Numbered from the stretch's first letter, positions 9,448-21,356 are shown. The stretch: DNA of 64,000 bases from Anaerolineae bacterium (GCA_027494015.1 JAOSJP010000002.1:1-64000), one strand, 5' to 3'. The notes: a model not told the origin generated them from the sequence alone. Program-made: numbers and translations.

Positions 9448-10938
9448 GTGAATGATGCAGCGCGCAACCTCTACGCGATTCTGGGGATTTCTCCCGAGGC
9501 GACCGCCGACGACATCCGCGAAGCCTATCGGGTGATGGCACGGCGGTTCCACCCAGATGCCAACCGCAACCCTGGGGCGGATGTCCAGTTCCGGGACATT
9601 GCTGCTGCGTATAGCGCCCTGAGCGATCCTGGTGAGCGCCTGCGCTATGACGACGCGCGCCGCCATTTTTCTGACGAGCCTGCTTATTTCTCCCTGCGCG
9701 CCATTCCTAGCAAACGGGTGCTGGGCACGCTGGTCGAGCCGCAGGTGCTCTACCTGCTGCTGGATATCGTGCCGACGCAGCGCATGATCGCCAACCGGCG
9801 CAGCACCGCGCCGATGAACCTGACTCTGGTGCTGGATCGCAGCACGTCCATGCGCGGCGCGCGGCTGGACAAGGTGAAGGTGGCGGCGCACCACATCATT
9901 GACCAGCTTTCGCCCCAGGATGTCCTGGCGGTGGTCAGCTTCAGCGACCGCGCCGACGTGCTGATCCCGGCGACCGCGGTGGCGGACAAGACATCGCTGC
10001 GCTCGACGGTGAGCATCATGCGCGCCGAGGGAGGGACGGAGATCTATCACGGCCTGGCGGCGGGCGTGGCCGAGTGCCGCACGTTTCTCGCGCCGCGCAT
10101 GGTGAATCACGTCATCCTGTTGACCGACGGGCGCACGTTTGGCGACGAGGAGCGCTGCCTGGCGCTGGCCCGCAAGGCAGCCGAGGACGGCATCGGCATC
10201 AGCGCGATGGGCATTGGGGAGGAGTGGAACGACGAGTTCCTCGACGCGCTGGCGACGACCACCGGCGGCTCCTCGGCCTACATCAACACGCCCCGGGCGG
10301 TGCTCCAATTCCTGGATGAGCGCGTGCGCAGCCTGGGAGACGCTTTTGCCGAGCGGCTGCAACTGACGATTGCGCCCGACGCCGACGTGCTGCTGGAGTC
10401 TACTTTCCGGCTGAACCCGCATCCCCAGCCGCTAGAAGCCGAGCGGCAGCCGATTCCGCTGGGCACACTGGAGAAGAACCGCCCGATCCGCGCTCTCCTC
10501 CAGCTCCAGATGCCGCCGAGCAGCAAGGCGGGGTTCCGGTCGGTGGTCCGGCTGGATGTGACCGGTGATGTGCTGGTTGCGGAACGGCATCAGTACAAAG
10601 TGATCAGCGATATTGCCGTCGAGCTTGCGCACGAGCCAAGCCCAGAGCAGCCTCCAACGGCGATTCTCGATGCCCTGGGCAAGCTCTCTCTTTATCGTAT
10701 TCAACAGAAAGCAGAGCGAGCGGTCACGAATGGGCTGCCGCTGGAGGCAGCGCGGCAGTTGGAGAACCTGGCGACCCGCCTGTTTGCTGCCGGCCAGGAT
10801 GAACTCGCACACAAAGCGATCCACGAGGCACGGCGGGTCTCGCGCACGCAGACGTTCTCTCAAGAGGGCCGCAAGTCGCTGAAATTCCACACGCGCCAGC
10901 TTCTTGCACTGCCAGCGCCAGGAAATGATACGCCATGA
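9448..10938 (+). CDS. DnaJ domain-von Willebrand factor A fusion protein
   Basis: A 496-residue protein with a GTG start. Residues 8-72 form a J-domain with the HPD motif intact (H35-P36-D37 in RRFHPDANRN), so it could stimulate a DnaK ATPase. Residues about 124-300 form a VWA domain with an intact MIDAS (D130-R-S-T-S) plus TEIYHGL and TDGRTFGDE, for metal-dependent protein binding. The C-terminal about 190 residues contain a beta region like that after VWA in YfbK-type proteins, then helices. It sits between the phosphatase and the FHA gene (stop overlaps the next ATG by 4 bases), so it is part of the phospho-signalling operon. A role as a chaperone-coupled scaffold is inference. Confidence 0.88.
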   Translation: MNDAARNLYAILGISPEATADDIREAYRVMARRFHPDANRNPGADVQFRDIAAAYSALSDPGERLRYDDARRHFSDEPAYFSLRAIPSKRVLGTLVEPQVLYLLLDIVPTQRMIANRRSTAPMNLTLVLDRSTSMRGARLDKVKVAAHHIIDQLSPQDVLAVVSFSDRADVLIPATAVADKTSLRSTVSIMRAEGGTEIYHGLAAGVAECRTFLAPRMVNHVILLTDGRTFGDEERCLALARKAAEDGIGISAMGIGEEWNDEFLDALATTTGGSSAYINTPRAVLQFLDERVRSLGDAFAERLQLTIAPDADVLLESTFRLNPHPQPLEAERQPIPLGTLEKNRPIRALLQLQMPPSSKAGFRSVVRLDVTGDVLVAERHQYKVISDIAVELAHEPSPEQPPTAILDALGKLSLYRIQQKAERAVTNGLPLEAARQLENLATRLFAAGQDELAHKAIHEARRVSRTQTFSQEGRKSLKFHTRQLLALPAPGNDTP

Positions 10939-11435
10939 AGATATGTCCGTACTGCGGTGTTGAGAACCGCGAAGGTGTTTTGTTCTGTGAAGAGTGCGGC
11001 CAGCCTTTTGTCGGGCAGGCAGAGGCTTCTGATACCTCGCAGTTGACCCCAGAGAATCACGAGGCTTTCAAGGGGCACATGACATGGGGAACCGCGCGGT
11101 TCGGCGAAGATGCATCTGTGCTGATCCGGATTCGGGATGCGGCGGAGCCGCTGAGCTTCGTGCCAGGCGAGGAGACCAGCCTGGGGCGGCGTGACCTCAG
11201 CGGGGGGGAGTCGCCTGACATTGACTTCGCTCCCTACGATGCAGCAGAGCTGGGAGTGTCGCGCCGGCATGGGATGATCCGGCGCGGAGAGGACACGCTG
11301 ACCCTGGTTGACCTGGACAGCACGAACGGCACGTTCCTCAACGGGCAGCGGCTTATCCCGCACCAGCCGCGCGTGCTGCGCGACGGCGACGAGATTCGTA
11401 TGGGACGCCTGGTGTTCAATATATTCTTCCGTTGA
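10935..11435 (+). CDS. Zinc ribbon-FHA domain protein
   Basis: A 166-residue protein. The N-terminus is a four-Cys zinc ribbon (C4, C7, C18, C21). A linker of about 50 residues leads to a forkhead-associated domain with the phosphothreonine-binding pattern LGR near residue 82, then SRRHGMI, LVDLDSTNGTFLNG and LRDGDEIRMGRL. FHA domains read phosphothreonine, so this is the likely reader of the kinase at the head of the operon. It is translationally coupled to the DnaJ-VWA gene (ATGA overlap). Confidence 0.92.
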   Translation: MKICPYCGVENREGVLFCEECGQPFVGQAEASDTSQLTPENHEAFKGHMTWGTARFGEDASVLIRIRDAAEPLSFVPGEETSLGRRDLSGGESPDIDFAPYDAAELGVSRRHGMIRRGEDTLTLVDLDSTNGTFLNGQRLIPHQPRVLRDGDEIRMGRLVFNIFFR

Positions 11436-11464
11436 GTGGGCTTTCTGTCTGAGAGGCATGCCTT

Positions 11465-11704
11465 ATGCAAACGCTGCTGGTTCATATCACCAATGAAGAG
11501 CCGATCCTGGTGGAGGTTGAGGCGCTGCCAGCCCCCTCTGATCAGGCGATCGTCTGTCTGCATCCGCGACGGCGCGACGGGCGCGAGGTACACTATGTGC
11601 TGCCCGAAGTGCAGACGATCATTCTGCCCTGGCATCGCATCAGCTTTGTTGAAGTGATGCCCAGCGGGCAAGAAGAGGAAATCATCAGTCCCTTTGCGGT
11701 CTGA
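11465..11704 (+). CDS. Small conserved-looking protein of unknown function
   Basis: A 79-residue protein that I do not recognise. It is mostly beta-strand by pattern (LLVHITNEEPILVEVE, HYVLPEVQTIILPWHRISFVEV) with an acidic C-terminus. It has no cysteines and no membrane segment. It lies 29 bases after the FHA gene and 18 bases before the response regulator on the same strand, and codon usage matches its neighbours, so it is probably a real member of the signalling operon. Confidence 0.65.
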   Translation: MQTLLVHITNEEPILVEVEALPAPSDQAIVCLHPRRRDGREVHYVLPEVQTIILPWHRISFVEVMPSGQEEEIISPFAV

Positions 11705-11722
11705 TCAGCGGAGAGTCGGAGA

Positions 11723-12463
11723 ATGTCCAGCAAACCGCCGCGCGCGATCCCGCGCGATGCCAAACGAATCCTGGTGGTGGACGATGAGCCGCGCATGATC
11801 GGCTTCATCCGCATGAACCTGGAACTGGAAGGCTACCAGGTGTTGGAAGCGCACACGGGCGTTCAGGCTCTGGAGATGATCCGCACGCAACTGCCGGACC
11901 TGGTGCTGCTCGACGTGATGATGCCCACGCTGGATGGCTTCGAGACGCTGCGCATGCTGCGCGAGTTCTCCAGCATTCCGGTGATTATGCTCACTGCGAA
12001 GGGTGAGGAGGACGACAAGGTCTATGGGCTGGAGCTTGGCGCTGACGACTATGTGACCAAGCCGTTTGGCTCGCGCGAGCTATCCAGCCGCGTGCGCGCT
12101 GTGCTGCGCCGGGCAGAGATGCCGAGCACATCACCCGACCAGGCCATTCTCAAGATTGATGATCGTCTGAGCGTGGACTTCAACCGGCGCGAGGTCATCG
12201 TCAACGGCGAGCACATCAAGCTGCGCCCGACCGAGTACCGGCTGCTGTATCACCTGATCGAGAACGCCGGCTGGACGGTGCCGCACGAACAACTGCTCGC
12301 CAAAGTGTGGGGCTATGAATACCGCGACGAGACGCATTACGTCCGTCTCTATGTCAACTACCTGCGCGAGAAGATTGAGGAAGACCCCTCAAACCCCAAG
12401 TACATCCTGACCGAGCGCGGCGTCGGCTACCGCTTCGTGGACTTCAGGCGGGGCGACGAATAG
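11723..12463 (+). CDS. OmpR/PhoB-family response regulator
   Basis: A 246-residue regulator. The receiver domain has the acidic pair D20-D21, phospho-acceptor D64 (LVLLDVMMP), Thr in MLTAKG and Lys in VTKPF. The C-terminal winged helix runs from about residue 145, with [41 protein letters not shown] and GVGYRF. It should bind DNA as a dimer after phosphorylation. No histidine kinase gene is nearby. Its place at the end of the Ser/Thr kinase operon suggests cross-talk or an orphan regulator, which is inference. Confidence 0.94.
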   Translation: MSSKPPRAIPRDAKRILVVDDEPRMIGFIRMNLELEGYQVLEAHTGVQALEMIRTQLPDLVLLDVMMPTLDGFETLRMLREFSSIPVIMLTAKGEEDDKVYGLELGADDYVTKPFGSRELSSRVRAVLRRAEMPSTSPDQAILKIDDRLSVDFNRREVIVNGEHIKLRPTEYRLLYHLIENAGWTVPHEQLLAKVWGYEYRDETHYVRLYVNYLREKIEEDPSNPKYILTERGVGYRFVDFRRGDE

Positions 12464-12505
12464 CCGCTGCCGGGAAAGTCCTGCCTTCGCTGTTCCAGGC
12501 AGTGC

Positions 12506-12536
12506 AGAGGCGTATCGCAGCCGCATACGCCCCTCT
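12506..12536. terminator. Possible terminator-like hairpin after the signalling operon
   Basis: AGAG plus GCGTAT at 12506-12515 can pair with ATACGC and CTCT at 12525-12536, with a two-base bulge. No T tract follows, so termination here is only a suggestion based on its position 43 bases after the last stop codon. Confidence 0.25.
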
Positions 12537-12601
12537 GTATGTTGCAGGCAGCAGCGCAGCGCGCCCGCGCGTTGCCCCTGTGTCTGCTGCTATGCGCAGG
12601 T

Positions 12602-12820
12602 CTACTCGCCCGGCTCCGGGGGAGACTGCGCGGCCAGAACGTCCAGCGCGATCCTGGCTGATTCCTGCTGCGGCGCAGTCCAGCCCTCCTCAGTGGCCAT
12701 ACGCACCAGGTGCTCGTGGACGGCCCGCCGCTCGCGGCGAGAAAGCGCTGCCCAGGCAGCGCGAATCAACTCCGCGCGATGGCTGAGGAGGCCATTCCAC
12801 AGATACTCCAAATCATCCAT
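12602..12820 (-). CDS. Small helical protein of unknown function
   Basis: A 72-residue protein read from the ATG at 12820 (MDDLEYLWNGLLSHRAEL). The frame is open upstream to 12850, but this start gives the compact form. It is strongly helical, with charge-rich segments (SRRERRAVHEHLVRMA) and no cysteine or membrane segment. I do not recognise a family. Codon usage is like a real gene, and it lies on the same strand as pyrG beyond the repeat array. It may be a regulator or merely a conserved small protein. Confidence 0.45.
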   Translation of the reverse strand: MDDLEYLWNGLLSHRAELIRAAWAALSRRERRAVHEHLVRMATEEGWTAPQQESARIALDVLAAQSPPEPGE

Positions 12821-12861
12821 GATACCCTCTTCTACTGATAACGCCTTCAACCTTCCGCCGC

Positions 12862-13508
12862 GGGTGCGTGCAAAAGTTGACAGCGACTCGCTGGACGCGG
12901 GGGCATTGACCTCACCCCCAGCCTCGCTGCGCTCGGCTTGCCCCCTCTCCGTTGACGGAGAGGGGGCGGCGAGGCGCGTCAGCGCCGAGCGGGGGTGAGG
13001 TCAACCAGGGCGCAGCAGAGCAGCGCCCCTACCTGACAGGTTTTGCCCGACCACCTCTGTTTTGGGGTGCGTGCAAAAGTTGACAGCGACTCGCTGGACG
13101 CGGGGGCATTGACCTCACCCCCAGCCTCGGGCCTCCGCCCCAGCCGAAGGGGTGAGCAAGGGGGCGCCAGGCCTACCTGCCAGGTCTTGCCCCCTCTCCG
13201 TTGACGGAGCAGGGGGCGGCGGAGGCGGCGTGAGCGCCGAGCGGGGGTGAGGTCAAGGGGGTGCAGCAGAGCAGCGCCCCTGCCTGACAGGTTTTGCCCG
13301 ACCACCTCTGTTTTGGGGTGCGTGCAAAAGTTGACAGCGACTCGCTGGACGCGGGGGCATTGACCTCACCCCCAGCCTCGCTGCGCTCGGCTTGCCCCCT
13401 CTCCGTCAACGGAGAGGGGGCGGCGAGGCGCGTCAGCGCCGAGCGGGGGTGAGGTCAAGCAGGGCGCAGCAGAGCAGCGCCCCTACCTGACAGGTTTTGC
13501 ACGCACCC
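12862..13508. repeat. Tandem array of three family A palindromic (MITE-like) elements
   Basis: Three copies start at 12862, 13065 and 13316. Each begins GGGTGCGTGCAAAAGTTGAC and ends CCTGACAGGTTTTGC; only the last keeps the full ACGCACCC end at 13508. Between copies lies the same linker, CGACCACCTCTGTTTTGG. Inside, GACCTCACCCCC pairs with GGGGGTGAGGTC, and CCCCCTCTCCGTTGACGGAG forms an inner hairpin. The middle copy has about 50 extra bases in its left arm. No protein gene is credible across 12851-13745. Confidence 0.85.
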
Positions 13509-13544
13509 GGCCCACAGGGTCTACGAACGAGTTGTCAGGCCATT

Positions 13545-13680
13545 GTCGAAGGCCCCCATCCCCGGCCCCTTCCCCCAGCAAAGCTAGAGGAAGGGGTGAG
13601 CGGCTTGCCAGATCGTCCCCCTCTCTAGCTCGGCTGGAGAGGGGGAGGCAGGGGGAGAGGCGTTCAGCGAGCATTCCCGA
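13545..13680. repeat. Family B palindromic intergenic repeat
   Basis: It starts GGCCCCCATCCCCGGCCC and carries the inner palindrome CCCCCTCTCTAGCTCGGCTG followed by GAGAGGGGG. The same two blocks recur at about 50400-50536. It lies between the tandem family A array and the end of pyrG. Confidence 0.65.
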
Positions 13681-13745
13681 ACTTCCCCTGGCGACAGGTT
13701 GTTCGTGGCCCCCCGCCGCGCATGGTTCTGCCCTGATCTGCGCGA

Positions 13746-15381
<1,636 letters not shown>

Positions 15382-15503
15382 ATGCTGTCCTGCCCCTTCG
15401 TGGGCTGCTCAAAAAAGCGGCGGGGAGGCTGCGGCGCTGCCGGCTCGCTCCCCGCTCTCTCTACGCTGACAACTCTGTGAAGGATGCGGCGATGAGCCGT
15501 CGT

Positions 15504-15875
15504 TCACACCAGTTTCGCCAGATCATTGGCCGCCCGCTTCATGTCCAGAAAGACCAGGCCCAGCTTGGCGCTGTCGCGGACGAGTGCCGTCAGAACAGCC
15601 TCTTCCCCGATAGCCATCAGAATGACATAGCCGCGGTCCCCGCGCACGTACACCTGGTCGAGCGCGCCCCGTCCCAGTTCGCCGGCAATGCGCTCGCCAA
15701 GCGAGAGCATCGCGGCGGACATGGCTGACACGCGGTCTTCTTCGGCATCGGAGGGCAGGGCCGAGGCCATGATCAACCCGTCCACACTGACGATGGCTGA
15801 CGCCTCAATGTCGGTAGTGGCGGTTTGAAGCTCGCGCAGGCGGTCTACCATCAGCTCGGTCCGCGAACGCGCCAT
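15504..15875 (-). CDS. Roadblock/LC7 domain protein
   Basis: A 123-residue single-domain roadblock/LC7 protein. The pattern TTDIEASAIVSVDGLIMASALP near residue 20 is typical, followed by a helix (RVSAMSAAMLSLGERIAGEL) and the paired strands QVYVRGDRGYVILMAIGEEA. Bacterial roadblock proteins dimerise and often serve small Ras-like GTPases (MglA type) or regulate kinases. No GTPase gene lies nearby. It is upstream of pyrG on the same strand. Confidence 0.88.
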   Translation of the reverse strand: MARSRTELMVDRLRELQTATTDIEASAIVSVDGLIMASALPSDAEEDRVSAMSAAMLSLGERIAGELGRGALDQVYVRGDRGYVILMAIGEEAVLTALVRDSAKLGLVFLDMKRAANDLAKLV

Positions 15876-15995
15876 AAGTGTGCTCCTTTCGGGCCGTGCA
15901 ACGCGCCACTGACGTGGCCTGGCGCTTTCGCGCGGCTCACCTCACGCCCCCATTCTACTGCGCTGTGGGCTGCTTGCCAAAGGGGAATGCGCTGG

Positions 15996-16439
15996 GGGTG
16001 CGAGCAAAAGTTGTCAGCGACCTGCTTAACACGCAGGGACACTGACCTCACCCCCAGCCTCGCTGCGCTCGGCTTGCCCCCTCTCCACGTTGGAGAGTCG
16101 GACATATCAGACAGTGTTGATTTAGCGTAACGACGAGCGATCACAATCAACGACAGAAACGGGCGGCTTGAGCGAGAAGCTCAGCAACCTGGCAGGGCCT
16201 GTAGGGGCGGGTTTGCAAACCCGCCCCTACAACCCTCTCCCCGAAGTCGCCTTCTTCGGTCGTTTCTTCCCTCGAATCGATCTTCCGCAACCTATAATTA
16301 ACCGTCAATGCAACCTTATTTGCCCGACCCTCCAACGTGGAGAGAGGGCGGCGAGGCGCGTCAGCGCCGCGCGGGGGTGAGGTAGACCGGGGCGCAGCAG
16401 CAGAGCGCCGCCCCTACCTGGCGGGTTTTGCGCGCACCC
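15996..16439. repeat. Family A palindromic element split by a nested insertion
   Basis: It begins GGGTGCGAGCAAAAGTTGTC and ends GGGTTTTGCGCGCACCC, the degenerate ends of the family. The usual inner hairpin is opened at about 16081 and resumes at about 16345 (GGCGGCGAGGCGCGTCAGCG). The middle belongs to a different element listed separately. The whole 15876-16508 gap has no credible gene. Confidence 0.75.
16081..16344. mobile_element. Nested inverted-repeat element (264 bp, no transposase)
   Basis: The ends are near-perfect inverted repeats: CTCTCCACGTTGGAGAGTCG on the left, and on the right the complement CTCTCCACGTTGGAGGGTCG. It carries the 30-base palindrome GTAGGGGCGGGTTT/AAACCCGCCCCTAC at 16201-16230. 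It is AT-richer than its surroundings. It has no coding capacity for a transposase, so it would move in trans, as a MITE does. Target duplication cannot be judged because the site is itself a palindrome. Confidence 0.6.
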
Positions 16440-16553
16440 CGATTGTCCGATTGTCCGGCTGGTTGCGCGCTGCTCCGAATGGGTTAGGATCAGGTTAACC
16501 GCCTGGCAATGCGGCGGCATCGTGCGCGGAGTGACTTGACCAGCGAGGCGTTG

Positions 16554-17699
16554 ATGGCTCCCCGAATCGTGGTGGTTGGCGCGACTCCTGACATGGCGCG
16601 GATCGTTCGCGGGGCGATGGCCCTGCTCAGCCGTGCGTACATCCTGGTGGAGGTGCCGACGGCAGAAGCGGCGCTTGAAGAGACAGCGCGCGCGCGCGCA
16701 GACCTGTTGCTGGCGGCGTACCGCACGCCGGGCAGCATGAGCGGTGTTGAGCTGGCGCAGCGTATCGCCCAACAGACTCCGGCCATTCCGGTTATCGTCC
16801 TGGCGGACACAGGAGATCCCCTTCCGTCATCCGAAGACCTGGCGGCAGCGTCGTGCCAGTTCTTCATGCGCCCGGTCGCCGAATCATTTCTGCGCAGCCT
16901 GCGCGCGGCCCTGGATGGGGAGCGCGTTGCGGCGGCTGAAGTCTCTTTCCCGATCTCTGACAGCATTCTCGATCCGGTCCCACCGCTGGATGCCGAGCTA
17001 TTGCGCGGCCTCGTAAGAGGGCTGACGCGCGACGTGGGAGCGCTGGGCGCGCTCCTCGCTGACCGGACGGGGCGCATTATGGTAGATGTGGGGGCGACGG
17101 GCGCGCTGGATCGGGAGAGGCTGCTGGCGCTGGTGGGGCAGGGGCTGGCCCGCGCGGGAGGTATGGGGCCGCTGATCGGAGGCAACGCCTGGGCCATGCA
17201 CTATTACGATGGCGAGCGCTTCGATGTCTTCGCGCTGGCGCTCGGCGTTCACTACTCTCTGTTGCTGTTCTTCGAAGGCACGAACCGCGGCGCTCTTGGC
17301 CCGGTGATGATGTACGGGCGGCGCGTGGCCGACCAGATCATCCAGATGCTAGGCGCGGCTGCGTATCAGGTGAGTGCGCCGCAAGCGCTGCCCGCGACGG
17401 GCGCAGAATCAGAGCCGGCCCGGCGCGCACCGGCTCCGTCGGCGCGGGTTGCCTCCACCATGCCGCATGTTGAGAATGAGCGCCGCGCCCACCCTGGCGT
17501 GGAGTCGCCCGAAGAACTGGGCGAAGAGACGGACGAACTCGACCTGGACGCCCTGTTTGCGCAGATGGTGGACGAGAGCCTGGCGGCGAGCGCCTTCGAC
17601 CCCGACGATCTCGGGCACCTGGCCGCGTCGCTCGGATCGGACGATCCGAATCGCGTGGACTACAGCGACGCGCTTGACATGGGCATCCTGGACGATTGA
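16554..17699 (+). CDS. Degenerate receiver-roadblock-like two-domain protein
   Basis: About 381 residues from ATG 16554, which has a GCGAGG ribosome site; an ATG at 16509 is in frame but has none. The first about 120 residues fold like a response-regulator receiver (APRIVVVGATPDMARIV), but the phospho-acceptor Asp region reads LLLAAYRTPG and the Lys-Pro is FMRPV, so phosphorylation is unlikely. Residues about 150-290 resemble a roadblock/LC7 domain (LGALLADRTGRIMVDVGATG, YSLLLFFEG). An acidic C-terminal tail ends in DYSDALDMGILDD. It resembles gliding or polarity regulators with pseudo-receivers. Its partner is unknown. Confidence 0.7.
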   Translation: MAPRIVVVGATPDMARIVRGAMALLSRAYILVEVPTAEAALEETARARADLLLAAYRTPGSMSGVELAQRIAQQTPAIPVIVLADTGDPLPSSEDLAAASCQFFMRPVAESFLRSLRAALDGERVAAAEVSFPISDSILDPVPPLDAELLRGLVRGLTRDVGALGALLADRTGRIMVDVGATGALDRERLLALVGQGLARAGGMGPLIGGNAWAMHYYDGERFDVFALALGVHYSLLLFFEGTNRGALGPVMMYGRRVADQIIQMLGAAAYQVSAPQALPATGAESEPARRAPAPSARVASTMPHVENERRAHPGVESPEELGEETDELDLDALFAQMVDESLAASAFDPDDLGHLAASLGSDDPNRVDYSDALDMGILDD

Positions 17700-17785
17700 T
17701 CTTTCCTGGTGACTGCGGCGGACGAGCCAGAAAAGCGCTCGTTTGCGGCCTGTCAGGGCTTGCGCCAATGTCGTCAAGATCGGCC

Positions 17786-17813
17786 TTCACGCTGCCGGTT
17801 CATCTGGTAAAAT
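17786..17813 (+). promoter_or_regulatory. Putative promoter with extended -10
   Basis: TTCACG at 17786-17791 and TAAAAT at 17808-17813 with a 16-base spacer, preceded by the extended -10 TG at 17805-17806. The start codon of the membrane glycosyltransferase is 33 bases downstream. Confidence 0.5.
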
Positions 17814-17845
17814 AGCCAGACCAGCGAGCGTATCCAGGTAGCCCT

Positions 17846-19462
17846 ATGTTTCGACAACAAGCCTTCGCGTCGCCGTATTCCGCCAGGCTGTGGAAAACGC
17901 CCACAGCATTTGTGACCGGGCTGATGCTGCTTGTGGTGTTCGCGGTGGTCATCCGTGCGCCGTTCTTCGACGTGCCGATGATTACGGACGAGGGGGGCTA
18001 TGCGTATGTAGCCCACTTCTGGACAGGCGAATACCAGCTCTATCGCGACATTCCCTTCGACCGACCCCAGGGGATCTTCTTCATCTACGAGCTGATCTTC
18101 TGGCTGGTTGGCTCAGGTGTTGAGTCGCTGCGCCTGGCGGCAGCCGTATACAACGCAGGCACCGCGTTGGTGCTGCTGCTGCTCGTGCGGCGGGTCTTTG
18201 ATTCTGGGACAGCCTGGATGAGCGCCCTGCTGTTCGCGGTGCTCAGCGCCAGCCCCAGCATTGAGGGCTTCACAGCCAACGCGGAGCTATTTGCCAGCCT
18301 GCCCCTGACGGCTGCTGCGCTGCTGACCTGGCGCAGACGGTGGGCGTGGGCAGGATTCCTCTCTGGGGTGGCTTTCCTGATCAAGCCGATTGGCCTGTCC
18401 GGGTTGATCTTTGCGGTGGGATGGGCGCTGGTGCTGCGCGCATCGTGGCGCAGCATCCTGTGGGCGGTGCTTGGCTTCTCGCTGGGACCGCTGTTCATGC
18501 TTGTGCATGGGTATCTGATCGGCTGGCCTTATTTCTGGCGCGCGGTGGTCGAGCGCAAGCTGATCACCGACACGGTGGTATCACACAATTTTGTGGCGCA
18601 GGTGACGAATCTGGCCGGGTCGCTTGCCAATACCTCGCCCGCCTGGTTGCTGCCAGCCGCGCTCGCCACCCTCACTCACAAGACGTGGCATCCCCGAACC
18701 AGGACGTTCGCCTGGCTGTGGGTCATCAGCTCTTTGTTTGGGATGGCCATTGGTGGGCATTGGTCCAGACACTATTATGTGCAGCTTGTCCCCGTGCTGT
18801 CTCTCATGGCTGGGCCGGGCGCAAGCCAAGTGCTGCGTTCTTCGCGGCGGCTGTTGTCGCACAAGGTAGTGCTGGGCGCGGCGGTTCTTTTCGTGGCAAT
18901 AGACCTGCCGCTATGGTTCAGCGCGCCGAAGGCCGTGTCCGAGCAGATCTATGACCGGCCCGGCTACGTGCTCAATGAGGAGGTGGCCGCCTATGTCAGC
19001 GACCACACCGCCGAAGATGACACGATCTATGTGGCGTTCTACCAGGCCGAGATCTATTACCTGGCCAAGCGACGCAATGCAGTCCCCCAGATGTATGGCT
19101 ATGAGCTGACTGCATCGCGGGATGTCTACAAACGCATTGTGGCCAGCATCGCTCAGCGCAAACCGGCGATGGTCGTCTGGGTGCAGCCCCCGCCGCCTGA
19201 GTATGCCTCGCCTGAGGAGTTTGAGGCTGTGCTGTTGCATGGGTATGAGGAAGTTCAGCAGTTCAGCGAGGGCGACCCGGCAACCGGTGAGGCGCATGTC
19301 GTGCGGGTGTACGCGCGCACCTCGCGCAGATCGCTCTCTGCGCTCTCTGCCGGCGCCGGTTTTTCTCGCTTGTTCGGCCTGCCCCTTCATTCCACGAGTC
19401 AGGACGTGCCGCGCGCCACAATGTGGCGAATGACACTTGCACGTGTCGCCCAGTCCCCGTAG
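17846..19462 (+). CDS. ArnT/PMT-like membrane glycosyltransferase (GT39/GT83 type)
   Basis: A 538-residue polytopic protein with about ten to eleven hydrophobic segments. The first extracytoplasmic loop has MITDEGGYAYVAHFW, the acidic Asp-Glu motif that binds the polyprenol-phosphate sugar in GT-C enzymes. A soluble C-terminal region of about 120 residues follows from residue 370 (DRPGYVLNEEVAAYVSDHTA). GT-C enzymes transfer a sugar from a lipid carrier to protein, lipid or glycan outside the membrane. The acceptor cannot be inferred. It has its own likely promoter and no obvious operon partner. Confidence 0.8.
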   Translation: MFRQQAFASPYSARLWKTPTAFVTGLMLLVVFAVVIRAPFFDVPMITDEGGYAYVAHFWTGEYQLYRDIPFDRPQGIFFIYELIFWLVGSGVESLRLAAAVYNAGTALVLLLLVRRVFDSGTAWMSALLFAVLSASPSIEGFTANAELFASLPLTAAALLTWRRRWAWAGFLSGVAFLIKPIGLSGLIFAVGWALVLRASWRSILWAVLGFSLGPLFMLVHGYLIGWPYFWRAVVERKLITDTVVSHNFVAQVTNLAGSLANTSPAWLLPAALATLTHKTWHPRTRTFAWLWVISSLFGMAIGGHWSRHYYVQLVPVLSLMAGPGASQVLRSSRRLLSHKVVLGAAVLFVAIDLPLWFSAPKAVSEQIYDRPGYVLNEEVAAYVSDHTAEDDTIYVAFYQAEIYYLAKRRNAVPQMYGYELTASRDVYKRIVASIAQRKPAMVVWVQPPPPEYASPEEFEAVLLHGYEEVQQFSEGDPATGEAHVVRVYARTSRRSLSALSAGAGFSRLFGLPLHSTSQDVPRATMWRMTLARVAQSP

Positions 19463-19580
19463 AGTTAAGGGTTGTGCGCACAGTTAGCCCTGGTTGCTGG
19501 AGCCTGGAAAGGCCCCTGGCGGCGCTGTGCTGGGCACACGTCCGATGACCCCGGAATCTGCCTACTATGGAGAAAGCCTT

Positions 19581-21350
<1,770 letters not shown>

Positions 21351-21356
21351 GGGTTT

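Noticed and set aside
8347..10422. A 691-codon minus-strand frame over the phosphatase and DnaJ-VWA genes
   Set aside because: It is antisense to two well-supported genes, with biased composition and no recognisable domain.
12862..13508. A CRISPR array suggested by three regularly placed repeats
   Set aside because: The units are about 200-250 bp, palindromic and nearly identical throughout, with no spacers and no cas genes.
19463..19580. A tetrahydrofolate riboswitch before fhs
   Set aside because: I could not match the known THF riboswitch core; only a ribosome site (GGAGAAAG) is clear.
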